Notes under the pieces: model-generated
Told to the model about the DNA's origin: nothing
The model's database searches: none
What the model saw: only the letters and a program-made list of their open reading frames with translations
NCBI GenBank assembly: GCA_008704415.1
Contig: VXIS01000004.1
Span: forward strand, 186,001-250,000
Source: Sphaerosporella brunnea
Taxonomy: Eukaryota; Ascomycota; Pezizomycetes; Pezizales; Pyronemataceae
DNA: 64,000 bases
Direction: 5' to 3'
Shown: one piece after another, positions 42,678 through 54,221 of the stretch
Layout of the letters: each line of letters opens with the position of its first letter
How positions within the stretch are numbered: position 1 is the stretch's first letter
Translations under genes and position numbers: made by a program

Positions 42678-45349
42678 ATGAGCTTTTCCTTCACCACGCT
42701 CCTGCTGGTCTATGTGCTGGGAGGCCTCACCTTGATCCCCGTCCTCGTCGCCGTCTTCCTTGCCTACGGCTACTTTGCCTTCCCCGACGTCGTTCGTCAC
42801 CCCCCAAAACATGCACTCGAGAGGGACGGCGACGATGACGTCTTCAAAACCGACGACGAGAAGCTGGTGCGCAGACTGGCGAACTCGGTAGACGTCGCCG
42901 CGGGCTACTTTCTGGTCACCAGGGAGTGGGTGCCCAGCGGAATCAATGGTCGACCTCCAGAACGTGCGTCGCCTGCGGGCGGCATCACTCCGCCGCCTCA
43001 CAGCAACAACTCTCCCTCAGTTTACCAGTCCATGTATAGAAGCTTGTTCGATCGCAAATCGAGCATCGGTGCTGCCGACTCGAACGGTGCCCAAAAAACA
43101 CGCGGGAAACGCCCGTTGAACGAATTCTTTGTGGTGCTCAGGTATGCTGTTTGCGAGCTTGGGTGACAGCTTGCTAACCGACCGAACACGACAGACATGG
43201 CCACCTCATGCTCTACGACGACGAGCAACAATCCGAGGTGCGCCACGTTGTATCCCTCGGGCTCTACACCGTCAGCATCTACGGCGGCGGCGAGACCATC
43301 CCCGAGGGCGAGCTCTATATCCGAAGAAACGCGATCCGTCTCACCCGAAAGCCGAGCGCTGCCGATGCACCGCTCGAGGAGAACGCCGGCCTGCCCTTTT
43401 ACTTCTTTTCCGAAAACTGTTCGAACAAGGAGGACTTTTATCTTGCTCTCGTCAAGCACCAAGAGAAGACGCCTGATGACCCATCAATACCGCCGAGACC
43501 TCTGCGGTATCGCCAGAAGGATGTCATATCCCTGGTGCAGCGCCTTCACTCGTCAGAGGACCAGCTGCAGATGAATTGGGTCAACGGATTGCTTGGCCGT
43601 GTGTTCCTCTCTGTGTATAGAACACCAGAGGTGGAGCAGTTCATCCGTGCTAAGATCGTCAAGAAGATCTCTCGAGTCGCGAAGCCCAATTTCCTGTCAG
43701 ACATCAAGGTGCAGCACATCTACGTTGGCGACTCTGCCCCGTGCATTACGAATCCGAGGCTGAAGGAGATGACCGCGGACGGTGACTTCTGCTGCGAGTT
43801 TGACATATCATATGGTGGTAATTTCAGACTGGTGTGTGTTCCCTTCCCCTGGCCAAGGCTCTGGCCAAGGATGTAGTAGTATGCTCAGACCCTCCAGGAA
43901 ATCGCCACCAAGGCCACCATGAATCTAGGCGCGCGGTTCAAGCCGAGAGAGGTCAATCTGCTCCTGGCTGTATTGCTGAAGCGGCTGGACGGCCATGGAG
44001 TGATCCGAATCAAACCCCCGCCGAGCAACAGACTATGGTTTTCCTTCGAACGGATGCCCAAGATGGAGCTGGTGATCGAGCCTATCGTTGGCTCACGACA
44101 AGTGGCCTGGGGTCCCATCTTGCGCATCATCGAGGGCCGAATTAGAGAAGTTATAGAGGAATCAGTTGTGCTGCCATATTATGACGATATCCCGTTCACA
44201 GACACGATCAACCAGCGGTTCCGTGGAGGTATTTGGCACACGCTCAAAAAGACGCCGCAACCAACGCCTCGCCCTGAACCGGAACCGGAGAAGGAATTCA
44301 TCGCTGACCCGGAGGACAATGGCACCGTCGAGGAACCCGTAGAGGAACCGGTGATCGCGATCGGCGGACACAAAGCCCACAGCGTCCCGCACCTGACACC
44401 AGTACTCAACGGCGTGGACGACGATAAGGCAGCAACGGTATCTCATTTCCCGCTAGATTGCGACACAGCGACCATAAGCACGGATACCTCTCGCACTCCC
44501 TCCGTCAAATCCAAAGATTCTTCAAGTGAGCATAAAAAACAGACTGCCCGCGCGCCTTCCTTCACGTCGTTAACACCTACTCCTCCAGCGCCATCGATCA
44601 GCACAGACACGACCAACATCACCGCACAGTACTCCAGCTCAGCGGAAGCCGCCAGCTCCGCCATGTCGGCAATCAAGACAAAGGCTTCCACTTCCACTAG
44701 CCCTCCATCTCCATCCATCATGCAGGGACAGAGAAGGAAGAGAGGAAGCTCTTCCGCCATACCAACGGACGATCTCGACATCTCACTCTCCGGTGGCAGC
44801 CCTCAAGCATTCGGAAATAACTATACCCAATCGTTCACTCCTCCCTCGCGAGCTACCACCAACGGCAGCGCCAGCTCCGGTAAGACACCGCTTGCACTGG
44901 AGGGGATAGCAGCACTGGGTACTGCCACCGCCGCCGTGAAAAAGTGGTACACCACCCGCAAGAATCCTACCACTCCTACGGAACCTACACATCCAACCCC
45001 AACGCCATCCTCGCGAAGCCTCCTCCCGAATATTATTCCCCCGCCACCACCGGCGAGAAAAGCCAGTACCAGTGGAACAGCACCGATAAACGTGCCCACG
45101 AAACGAAGGAGCTTACCGCCGCCTATGTTGCCTGCCAGGGATAGAAGGGTTTCTGCGCCGCCTTTGCCGCCGAGAGATGGCGGCGAGAGCATCATGGTCG
45201 TTAAAGTTCCTGAGAGCGACGAACCAGGGACCCCGAGGGAAGAGGAAAGCTGGAGAGAGGAGGGGGTGTGGCATCTCGCGCAGGAGGGGGACGAGGGCGT
45301 TAGGAGGCGGACTACGAGTGGGGGGAGCTGGGGGGCTGGAGATGTGTAG
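42678..45349 (+). CDS. NVJ2: ER contact-site lipid transfer protein, PH and SMP domains
   Basis: Exons 42678-43141, 43195-43831 and 43889-45349, introns of 53 and 57 nt, 853 residues. The N-terminal span (TLLLVYVLGGLTLIPVLVAV) anchors it in the ER. A PH-like region follows (FFVVLRHGHLMLYDDEQQSE to YIRRNAIRLT), then the SMP lipid-binding domain (LQMNWVNGLLGRVFLSVY, DGDFCCEFDISYGGNFRL, RMPKMELVIEPIVGSRQVAW). Nvj2/TEX2 proteins move lipids such as ceramide between ER and vacuole or Golgi. The last 400 residues are disordered and rich in Ser, Thr and Pro, with PPPPPARK and SAPPLPPRD segments that could bind SH3 domains; this tail is longer than in yeast Nvj2. Confidence 0.92.
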
Positions 45350-47704
45350 GGTCAACCCGGAGCCAGGTGTGTATAATAGTTTGGGTTTTGGCGAAATTTC
45401 TTTGGCTTCTGCTCTCTTCTTTGCTTCTTTCTGGGCTGATGGAGTTGTTGTGTGCATCTTTTTGTTCTTTGTTCTTGCTTGCTGTTTATTTAGGAGAGAT
45501 TGGGTAGATGGAATGGAGATTGGACTATTTTGTGAGGTTGCGAACTCGATCACTCGCTTATCATAATATCATTCGTAGCCAGGGAACGTGAGTGATGGGT
45601 CCCTAACGAAAATTAGACCCAAGATTTCATCGTTCAAGAGAGGGGGCCAGTCGGTGAAAATACAACATGCGCATGCGTCACACAGTACAATACGGGGGAG
45701 CTATCGCTTGCAGAGTGAATTAGCTAGCTAGCACTCACAATTGTCCGTCCTAGGGGTCACCAAGTATTACATACCATCGTTACTAACCCATACTACACGT
45801 ACTGGTAAGTTTATTATGAAAAAAAAAAAACAACACAGAGTCCAACTCAAAACTACACTTGAGAAAAATAAAAAAAACTCATGCCGAGACCGAGTGATGA
45901 GCTTTCCTCAATCTCGCTTCATTTCACTGTATCGTTTTATTATATACCTCTCCCCCAAACGCTGCAGTTTGATGTGTGTAACCTTACCGTAAATTAAGGA
46001 TATTTTATACCCGACACGCAATCGAAAAACCATGTCCTAGCGATCGGGGGGGCTTTCATCTTTTGCAAAACACATAGATAGATAGATAGATACCCGAGCT
46101 TGTAAGGCTGCTTTCTTACCGGTACCATACATTTCGAAATATGGTGCAAGGGCCCTAGAACCTTCGTTAGTGGGGGGTTACCCGGGTCTGACAAGCGAGT
46201 GGTTACGAGTGACACGTCGTCGCACACCCAAAATCATTGGGCGTGGAGCGGCCGGGCGTCCAGTCTTTCCTACGCTTTCTATATGGTACTGCCGCAGTCA
46301 CATTAATATCAGACGCCGGCGTGTCACCGTTCATCACTCGCTTGGCAGACCCCCACTAACGAAGGTCATGGTTCTAGAGCCCTTGCACCACATAAAAACC
46401 AAAGTAAGAGCAAAACTAAACCCTTTCAAGTAAAATAGACGAGGTAGCGAGTGACAGGGTGTGCTTGTTTTTTGCGTTTGGGGAACCTCATGGCCATCTC
46501 AGCGCCTTGCCCTACCTTTCACCTAGCCGCTCTCTCTCTCGCCGCATCCCTCCGCAAAAAGCATATCCCTTGAGCAGAGCCGAAGCCGGCTTCCTCTTCG
46601 TTGTCCCATCATTGCACGTATTCTTGAAGCTCCGAGTTCCCTGAGCACCCACTATTAGCGCAGAACATCACACAAATGTAAAAACGCATCAGTAGTGTTA
46701 GTGACAATGACTTGGGGAGCGTGGGGCTGGCAATCGTCGCCGTGCTGCCGGAAACGGAACCCGCTTTTTTTTTTTTTTTTTCAAGTTGGTCCGCGATAAA
46801 CCAAGAACTCTTACCGTATTACCGACCATCACGATCTGATGGACCCTCTTCTCGTATATTTGCAGTGGCAGCTCGGGGGGGGGGGGGGCCGATTATCCTC
46901 CAACCTGGCGCCGTTCGATTCGGACGACGACGATGAGGATCAAACGTTCATGCGATCCCCGCCGAGTTCTTGGAGTTGCTCCGCCCCCGGCGCAAAGTCG
47001 AAAATAGCCTGAGGATACAGCAGCGGCTCAGTGCGATCCGGCGGGGCAGAGGCGTTATACTAGTTGTTTGTATGCTTTTGCTTTTATACCGGGCCGATGC
47101 TTCTTTCGTCCTGGGGTTGATAAAATGATGAATAAACATTGTGTTAGCTTGTACGAGTACTAGTACTCTCTCTCTCTCCTTGGTAGGTCCAGATAAACGC
47201 CCGCTGGTTTTCAAAACTGCGGTACGCTCTACTGCTCCTAGTACTTTCTCGGCCGCAACGCGCTCATGGATTCCTGATGCCGCGGCAGCAGTGGCTAGGT
47301 CCTGCCAGGCCGCGGCCCGCGACGGAGACCACAATGACGACAAATACGACCACCATGATATCAACTACTGCTATGAAACGAAAAGTACATAAAGATGTTC
47401 GCCGTGGAAAATGACGACTAGGAGGGAATCACTAGATAGGAGTTTACTATAACATTACAGATCCTGATAAGTTTATCGGCGCCGATTGAACCCCGCCACT
47501 CGCAGTGGCCGGGCTTCACCGGAGATCACTCAAAGCCCTGTTGGTTGTAATCACAGAGGAGCACTCGGGTATTCGTATGTGTGTATATCGGGTTTTTTGT
47601 GCTCGTGCGTGCATATTAGAACTTGAGAGGGGCTTTTTTATGGACTTCAAGTTGCAGGCAGACTTTATTCCTGCGCCCACTTTATACACACACTGGTAGA
47701 AGAA
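45350..47704. other. intergenic region with a MITE candidate
   Basis: 3' flank of NVJ2, then gene-poor sequence. An inverted-repeat element lies at 46143-46389; homopolymer runs (T at 46768, G at 46876) occur. Frames around 46950-47360 show no family. Confidence 0.45.
46143..46389. mobile_element. inverted-repeat MITE candidate
   Basis: The left arm GGTGCAAGGGCCCTAGAACC with CTTCGTTAGTGGGG and AAGCGAGTG matches the right arm in inverted form (GGTGCAAGGGCTCTAGAACC with CTTCGTTAGTGGGG and AAGCGAGTG). Arms are about 60 bp with small gaps and the element about 247 bp. I could not fix a target duplication. Confidence 0.6.
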
Positions 47705-48475
47705 CTATGAGGCCGACTTCTGTTTCTTGCGAATATCTTTTCGCTTTTCTGTAGCCGCGGTTAGTTGATTTTCTACGGCGATATAGTGGGTGGTGGGGGG
47801 AGGCAAACCTTTCCTCTTTCTCCTCGCCTCCTTCTCTTCTCTACTCCGCTTCACCACCTTCTTCTTCTTCTTGCCCTCAGCTTCCGCTTCGACCTCCTCC
47901 TCCTTCGCCTCTACCTTCTTTTTCTCCCTATTCGCCTTCCCGCTGCTATCGTTACCATCGTCCTCCCTCCCCTCCATCCTCCGCTTCTCTTCCAAAGCCT
48001 TAAGCTTCGCCTCCGCGCCCGCCTTCTCGCGCGCAATAGTCGCCGCCCGCTCCTCATCGTACTTATCGTTCCCGGCTAACGCGGCCGCAATAAACCTCCC
48101 CGCAGCGGCCTTGTCCAACGACATGGCGGGCGCCGCGGCGGCCGGCTCGGCACTCTTGACCTTGGCGACGTATTGCTTTACGCGCGTCAGCTCGCGCATG
48201 ATGGCGTGGTCTTTTATGGGCTGCCCGGTGAGGCGGAGGTAGGCTGGTGGTTTTTGTTAGCGGTTGGCGGGACCGGGGGGAGGCGAGGCGGACGCACAGA
48301 AGAGAAGGGATTCTATGGCATAGGTCGTTAGCACGTAGAGCCGCGCTTTGTCTGCCACAGGAAGCGTCGTCGCGTGCTCGCCGATGCTTTTGGAGAGAAG
48401 CGGCTCGAGGGCTACGGATAGCTCGTCGAGCCGGTCGTCGACACTGTCGAGTTGGTCGAAGGCTTGGTCGCTCAT
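47705..48475 (-). CDS. LRP1: exosome cofactor Rrp47/C1D
   Basis: Exons 48475-48298 and 48243-47705, 54-nt intron with CTAAC, 238 residues. The Sas10/C1D domain (about 1-90: LDELSVALEPLLSKS, ADKARLYVLTTYAIESLLFS, YLRLTGQPIKDHAIMRELTR) is the part that binds the nuclease Rrp6; a basic Lys/Glu-rich tail ending RRKRKGLPPPTTHYI and RKDIRKKQK binds RNA. It acts in the nucleus in 5.8S rRNA, snRNA and snoRNA 3' processing. It starts 145 bp from the start of the divergent thioredoxin gene. Confidence 0.92.
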
Positions 48476-48620
48476 TGAGTGGTGGTGGTGGTGGTGGAGG
48501 GTTTGCGAGGTTGAGGTTGGTTGGTGTTGGTGTTGGTGTAACGTGAGGTGGTCTGAACACTTTACCTTCGAGCTCTCACTCACTCTCCCTCCTCGCTACA
48601 CATCACCACCTGCAACAGCT
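48476..48620. promoter_or_regulatory. bidirectional promoter LRP1 / thioredoxin
   Basis: Only 145 bp separate the two start codons. The interval holds CCACCA and CAACACC-type repeats, and no TATA box. Confidence 0.55.
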
Positions 48621-49363
48621 ATGGCGACAAAATATACGCACGTCACCACGCCCTCACAGCTGAGTTCTCTCGCCTCCAAGAACTCGGTGGTAGTAATCGA
48701 TTGTACGGCTCCCATCCTTTCCACAGCAATAGCTCTTACTGACGTAGGGAACAAACAGTCCACGCAACCTGGTGCGGCCCCTGCAAAGTGATCGCACCAA
48801 CCTTCGAGTCGCTGGCCTCCACGCACGCGTCACCTGGGCGCGCCGCATTCTGCAAAGTCGACGTTGATGCCGCGCAAGAAGTGGCGCAAAAATACGGGGT
48901 GCGGGCGATGCCTACGTTTGTGATCCTAACCTCGGGAGCCGAAACCGCGCGCATCCAGGGTGCCGACAGGGCCGCGCTCACGTCCGCCGTGGAAGCCGCG
49001 ATGAAGTCTGCAAAACCCGTGTATTCCGCGGGTCCGGGACATACGTTGGGCGCCGCACCCAAGGCCCCGCCGAGGTGGGTTAGGGATGATGGAAGTGTTA
49101 GCGGTACACCCCCCGCGGCCCATAGAGTCGGTGGTTGGGTTGAGACGTTGGTTGCGTTTGTGGCGTTGTATTTGGTCAGTCTGTTCTCGATCGATGCCAT
49201 CTCCGCTGCCGAGCAGAGCGGGTTCGCGGTTAGGGATGCGGGCAGCGGTGGGAGTGGTCGCGGAGGTCCTGGGGGGCCTGGTGGCCCCGGAGGCCGGAGA
49301 CTGGGCACTGTGCAAGGGTTTGGGAGGACTGTGGGTGGGTGTGCGAGCGGGAGTTGCGGCTGA
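48621..49363 (+). CDS. thioredoxin with C-terminal membrane span
   Basis: Exons 48621-48702 and 48759-49363, 56-nt intron with ACTGAC, 228 residues. A classical thioredoxin domain fills residues 1-110: [20 protein letters not shown] with redox Cys33 and Cys36, KVDVDAAQEVAQKYGVRAMPTF with the cis-Pro. After a linker a hydrophobic stretch (VETLVAFVALYLVSLFSIDA) looks like a membrane span, and the last 50 residues are Gly/Arg-rich (GGPGGPGGPGGRRLG) ending CASGSCG. The active site is thus probably on the cytosolic face of a membrane. The intron lies just before the active site, as in many fungal thioredoxins. Confidence 0.88.
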
Positions 49364-49498
49364 TGGAGCTGCTGCTGCTGCTGCTGGTTGATTGCTTGCG
49401 TTGTTAGGCCCGTGTTTGTGGAATTGATTCATGCATCTGCAGACAGCTCTCACTTGTGTATTGCTTCATCCATATACGGGTATAAAAGCCATCCACCC

Positions 49499-50290
49499 TT
49501 AATAACCCTCCCCTCTCCCCCCCTCCATAATTGCAATCCCACTGCTGGTCCCAATCCTACTCGCTCCAGCTTCCAACATGTTCCTCGCCGCCTCCCAATC
49601 CCTCACCCCTCCACTCGCCTTAACTCTAACCGCACCCTCATACCCCTCACCGCTCCACACATAGCCCTCGACGGCCCTCCTCATCAAGCGCACATCCTCG
49701 ACCGTCGCGCCTCCGCCCGAGAATCCGGTACAAGTCTTAACAAACGCCGCGCCAGCCTCAGCAGCAATGATACAAGCGTGAACCTTCTCCTCCTCACTCA
49801 GCAGGGCAGTCTCGATAATAATCTTGACGGGCCACGGCGTCGCGGCGTCAACCACAGCCTTGACATCGTCAAACACGGCGACGTAGTCGGCGCCCTTCAG
49901 CAGGCCGATCGGAAGCACGGAGTCCACCTCGGTCGCGCCGTCTTTCACCGCCTGGGCGGCTTCGTACGCCTTTGCGGCGGCGCTGCACGCACCCAGCGGG
50001 AAGCCGACCACTACACACGTCTTTACGCCGCTCCCGACGAGCGCTGCTGTGGCGGCCGCCGCGTGGCTGCCGTTCACGCATACGCTCGCGAAGCCGTGGG
50101 TTTTTGCAGCGCTGCAGAGAGCCGCGATCTGCGCCCGTGTGGCGGATGGCGAGAGCAGCGTGTGGTCTATGCTCCCGGCGAATGAGCCCGGGAGAGGAAC
50201 CGCCGCGAGTGGAGCAGAGGTTAGGATCGTGTTGGTTTTGTCACCGAGGAAGGTGTGCCAGCTGGCGTTGTCGCGCGGAGTCGTGCTCAT
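49499..50290 (-). CDS. deoC: deoxyribose-phosphate aldolase
   Basis: Single exon, 263 residues. It splits 2-deoxyribose-5-phosphate into acetaldehyde and glyceraldehyde-3-phosphate, in deoxynucleoside breakdown. The DeoC barrel motifs are in order: IDHTLLSPSAT, SVCVNGSHA, VVVGFPLGA, EVDSVLPIG, KIIIETALL, FVKTCTGFSGGGATVEDVRL with the Schiff-base Lys, and VRVKASGGVRDWEAARNMLE with the second active-site Lys. Most family members read EVDMVINIG; SVLPIG is a small deviation. No presequence, so cytosolic. It converges on the thioredoxin gene with 135 bp between stops. Intronless and bacterial-like in length, but GC and codon use match the neighbours. Confidence 0.93.
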   Translation of the reverse strand: MSTTPRDNASWHTFLGDKTNTILTSAPLAAVPLPGSFAGSIDHTLLSPSATRAQIAALCSAAKTHGFASVCVNGSHAAAATAALVGSGVKTCVVVGFPLGACSAAAKAYEAAQAVKDGATEVDSVLPIGLLKGADYVAVFDDVKAVVDAATPWPVKIIIETALLSEEEKVHACIIAAEAGAAFVKTCTGFSGGGATVEDVRLMRRAVEGYVWSGEGYEGAVRVKASGGVRDWEAARNMLEAGASRIGTSSGIAIMEGGRGEGY

Positions 50291-52585
50291 TTTTTTGGCT
50301 GTTTTGTTTGGTTGGGCGGGGGAGGCGGGCAGGAGGGGTTACAGCAAACGTCATTGGGCCGGCTCTGAGCGTCCGCCCGCGCCGCCGGTCACGGGTTGCT
50401 CGCTCAATCACTCACACCTGCGGGAGTCTGTGCGCGATTGGGGGATTTTCACTCCAGCGAACCAACTAACCGCATTCCTACATAGCGCGGAAGTGCCGAA
50501 CCCGAGTCCGAATTTTCTCGTCTCCAGAGATCCTGTGGGGAACCGGGATATCATGTACCCTACAGACATGCACGTAGTCCACTCTACAAATCCTGGACGC
50601 TTTGCAGGTTTTTGACAACCCCTTCGCTTTCTGTGTCTATCGAGCCGTGAAGCAGCTCACGGTCAGCTCGACGACATGCGACGAAAAGGAGTTTTCTGGA
50701 TCCGTCGCCTTCCGTACGCGTCTGCAAAAGTTTTTTTTTTTTGCGTCCCACTTCCCCGTCACGTTATGAAAATGAAATGGCATTTTGGGGGTTTGGGTTG
50801 CCACTCTTTCGATGCATCTGGGCATCATGTGGATTTTTTAATTTTTTTTTTGATGTAGTCTGCGGGTAGCAGCAGGCCCTGGCATGCTCTTGCATAATGT
50901 AGAGGAGATATTGGTTCCGTGTATCTGTAGGGGGGGGGTTTTTTTTCTTTCTTTTGGTTTATTTTCGTGAGGGAATCGAACCAATAACGCCGTTGGGTTG
51001 GTTGGGTTGGCCTTTGGGATGAAAGACGTCGACGAGAGAATCGAATCGCCTTGCGCATCCATCTCATCGGTGTACCGGTCAGCTGCTGAAAGAACGGAAT
51101 CGAAAATCGAGATAATATTTTTTTTTTAATTTTTTTTTTTTTTCATGGGGGCTGGCTGCTGCTGCGATTCGTGTGTGTGTTTTTTTTTCTCGCTGCTTTT
51201 TTTTTGCTTTTTGCTTTTTTGCTTTTTGCCTTTTGCCTTTCGATGCTGCTCTTTTATGCGCGTGCTTGCTGCTGCATGGTGGTGGAGGAGAGAGGCACCT
51301 CCCGCTACTTAGCTTCTCTGCGATGCATGGGCCACCCAACCACCATCCACGGACAGCTCTCGTTTCGATGGGCTGGAAGTCGGCTGTGTTGCGAGTGATG
51401 ATCACATCATCTCTCTTCGCTTCTCTTCTCTTCTTCATCTCTACGTAGAGTCTATCTTGGTTTGCCGATCGCCCTGCCCTGCATGCTACAAAAGGAAGGA
51501 AAAACCGCAGCGACAGCAGATCCTCTTTGTTTTTTTTTTGGCTGTTTCGCTGCGTATTTCCTTTTTCATTGATCGCCTGGGGAGCTTTCTTTGCTTGCGT
51601 TCGTTCGCCTTGTGCGCTTGCTTTTTTATTTACTTTTTATCAGAGACTCCACCGCGCCGAACAGCTTCCACCTGGCAGATAGATATACGCACACGCATGG
51701 TACGATACATACCTCTAGAGCACCTCCCCGCGCACGATTTGTTGCAGAGTACCACAGCCCGATGGCTAGCAGATCCTGCCCTTCGTAGATGCTCGAGATA
51801 GAGACGCAATTTCAAACTCGTTGCGGGTCAGATCCACCACGAGTCGTGTATGGATGGATATATTAGCTTGATCTCGCTTCCAAGGGCAGCCAGCAACCTG
51901 ATACCGCATCGCTAGCCACCGCCCACTCCACTCCACGCGCGTTCGTTCGTTCACCCACTTTGCTTGCTTGCTTGCTTGCCTGCGTGCTTGCTTGCTTGCG
52001 TGCTTGCACCGCCGCTGCTGTCACTGCCGCCGCTAGATACGCTGCTGCTGCGTTGCTCGGCCTATCCCAGATTCCCCAACTGCAACTTAATCTTCCGCAT
52101 CTGCCACCGCGAACCACAACCACCTCGCATCAATCCACATTCCCCACCACCACCACCCCCCCGGGCCAACTCACCCTCCCATCCAATCAACCCGAACGCC
52201 AGAATCCGCTGAAAAGGGCCTGCCTCCAGCGCAGTCCAGCAGCAGCAGCAGCAGCCTCACCCACCCACCCACCCCCCCCCCCCCCCCCAAAGAAAAAACC
52301 CCCCCAGCCAGCTGTGCCCGGCCTGTCCCGCCACCCACCACCCACCGCAGGAACCGCACTACTCCTTCAATTCCTGTTCCTGAATCCCGTTGCCGTCTGC
52401 CCCCTCTCCCACCAGAACCCCCATCAAAAGCCGAAAGGAGTCACTCACTTATCTCTTTGTCATCTGATCGGCGCATATTCCGTTCCTTACTACTGCTGCT
52501 GCTACTGCTACTGCTGCTGCTACTGTGTTGCGCTGCTGCTCTAACGTCTGTCGTGTCCCATCTCGTCAAAAAGAGGCTGCCCGCG
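50291..52585. other. long intergenic region
   Basis: No gene is supported. It holds many homopolymer runs (T near 51120 and 51180, C near 52271), a CTTG-type tandem tract at 51961-52006 and a CTG/CTA trinucleotide tract at 52490-52527 in the leader of the OTUB gene. An open frame over that tract has no ATG before 52586. Confidence 0.45.
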
Positions 52586-54221
52586 ATGAATGGCTCCGCG
52601 CTCAATGGAAATTCTAGGCAGGGAAGCTTCAACGGCTGGAACCCTGAAGACTTCCCGGACATCAAGGCCGAGGAAATGCCAGAATACATTCCGGTCACTG
52701 CCGCCGAAGACGCTAAGCCTCTCGGAATGCTGCCCCAGCCAGAAGAGCTGGCCGAGCTGCAACGCTTGTCGCAGGAGTACACTCCCGACGTCACGGTATG
52801 TGCGAGCGCTACGCCAGACCTCTCGATGCGGAGCTGATGACTGCAGGGACCGCTAGTCGGAGAGCTCAAGTCGAGCAAAGCCCTCGCGATCGAATACGCA
52901 AATGCCGATCCCACCTACGTCAGGAAGACTGCGGTATAGCTATGCCCGTCCAGCCTCGAAGGCGGAAATGCTGATGGAGCTTTGCAGAGCCTTCAGCACA
53001 AATACGACTCGTATCGTACGATCCGTGGAGATGGCAACTGCGGATGGCGAGGTGCGTAGCTATCGTTCGACATGGATGTTTGACGGCTCCAAGCGAAGCG
53101 AGGCGCTGACATTCGTTTGCAGCCGTGGCGTTCGGATTCTTCGAGCTGTTGTTGAGAAGCGGTGATCAGAATCGCATTGGGATGGAACATGCTCGCATTA
53201 CTTCGCTCAATGGCCTGATGGAGTCTGTCGGATATCAGTCTTATGTATATGAAGACTTTGCCGAAGCGACGTTTGCTTTGTTCAGCACCCTCCAAAACAA
53301 CCCCGCTGATGAGGCCAATCTCCTCGATACCTTCAATGACAGCGGCCTGTCGGATTGCATCATCACCCATTTCAAGGTTGATTCACCTATGGTGCTTGCT
53401 TTTTTCCCCCGGGTGCAGTTGCTGATTTGGACAGTTCCTGACCGGTGCTTGGATGAAGAGCAGCCCCAATGATTACCAGCCTTTCTTGAGCACATCCGTT
53501 GCGGATTTCTGTTCCACCAACATAGAGCCGTATGGAGTAGAGATTGAGCACGTCGGCTTGATGGCTTTGATCGATTGCTTGATACTGCCTGCAGGCATGG
53601 CAGTTGAGATCATCTATCTCGATCGAAGCGCGGGCGACGAAGTCAATGTTCACCGTTTCGAGAAGCTCGAGGGTGATGGAATACTGACTCCACCGGATGC
53701 GCCTGTGTTGAGATTGCTCTACCGACCGTAAGTTTCCTCGCCCTCACTATTTTTGCACTGCTCACGCATAGTCAAGTGGCCACTACGACATTGTTTACAA
53801 GACGGAGGACCTTCCACCACCGGTCGCAGCATTCCCGGTGCCAGCGGCGCCGCCGGTGCAGGTCTCTTTTCTCCCCACTCTCCCCCAGCAGTTGTTTCAG
53901 GCCACGCCGGCTGCCAGCTTCGGCCCCGGAGGATTGGCTGCTTACTTCTCTCCGACCCCATTTCCTTTAGATCTGGCCGGGCCAGGCTTTGATCACCCCA
54001 CGACGCTGCCAAGCCCGGACCCAGGCAACTTCCGCCAGAGCATGCTGAGCATCCCAGAGTTCCAGCCGTCGCCCTTCCAGCCGCTGCCGTTCCAGACGAC
54101 CACGTTCAGGAACTCACCCTTCAATCCCAGCCACTTCCAGAGTGAAAACTTCCAGCCCGAGATATACCAGCCGCCGACCAGCCCGACCGCCACTACAGGA
54201 AAGAAGGGGGATAAATCATAG
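52586..54221 (+). CDS. OTUB1-type deubiquitinase with Phe/Pro-rich tail
   Basis: Six exons: 52586-52795, 52847-52933, 52988-53051, 53123-53376, 53435-53727, 53777-54221; introns 49-71 nt, all in frame; 450 residues. It is a peptidase C65 (otubain) cysteine protease that cleaves ubiquitin chains. The catalytic triad is visible: RGDGNCGWRA with Asp114 and Cys117, and RPGHYDIVYK with His305. Other family marks are FLTGAWMKSSPNDYQPFL and IEHVGLMALIDCL. GDGNCGW differs from the usual GDGNCFYRA but keeps the active residues. The last 130 residues are a low-complexity tail with PFQPLPFQTTTFRNSPFNPS repeats absent from animal OTUB1. The last intron uses the TCAAG acceptor to keep frame. Confidence 0.88.

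Noticed and set aside
49481..49488. TATAAAAG as a promoter
   Set aside because: It lies between the convergent 3' ends of the thioredoxin and aldolase genes, with no gene placed to use it.
50950..51060. tRNA gene suggested by GGTTCGATTCC on the minus strand
   Set aside because: The B-box-like sequence has no paired T stem, no A box and no cloverleaf.
52457..52585. Poly-leucine signal anchor extending the OTUB protein
   Set aside because: It comes from a CTG/CTA trinucleotide tract and has no ATG; otubains are soluble.
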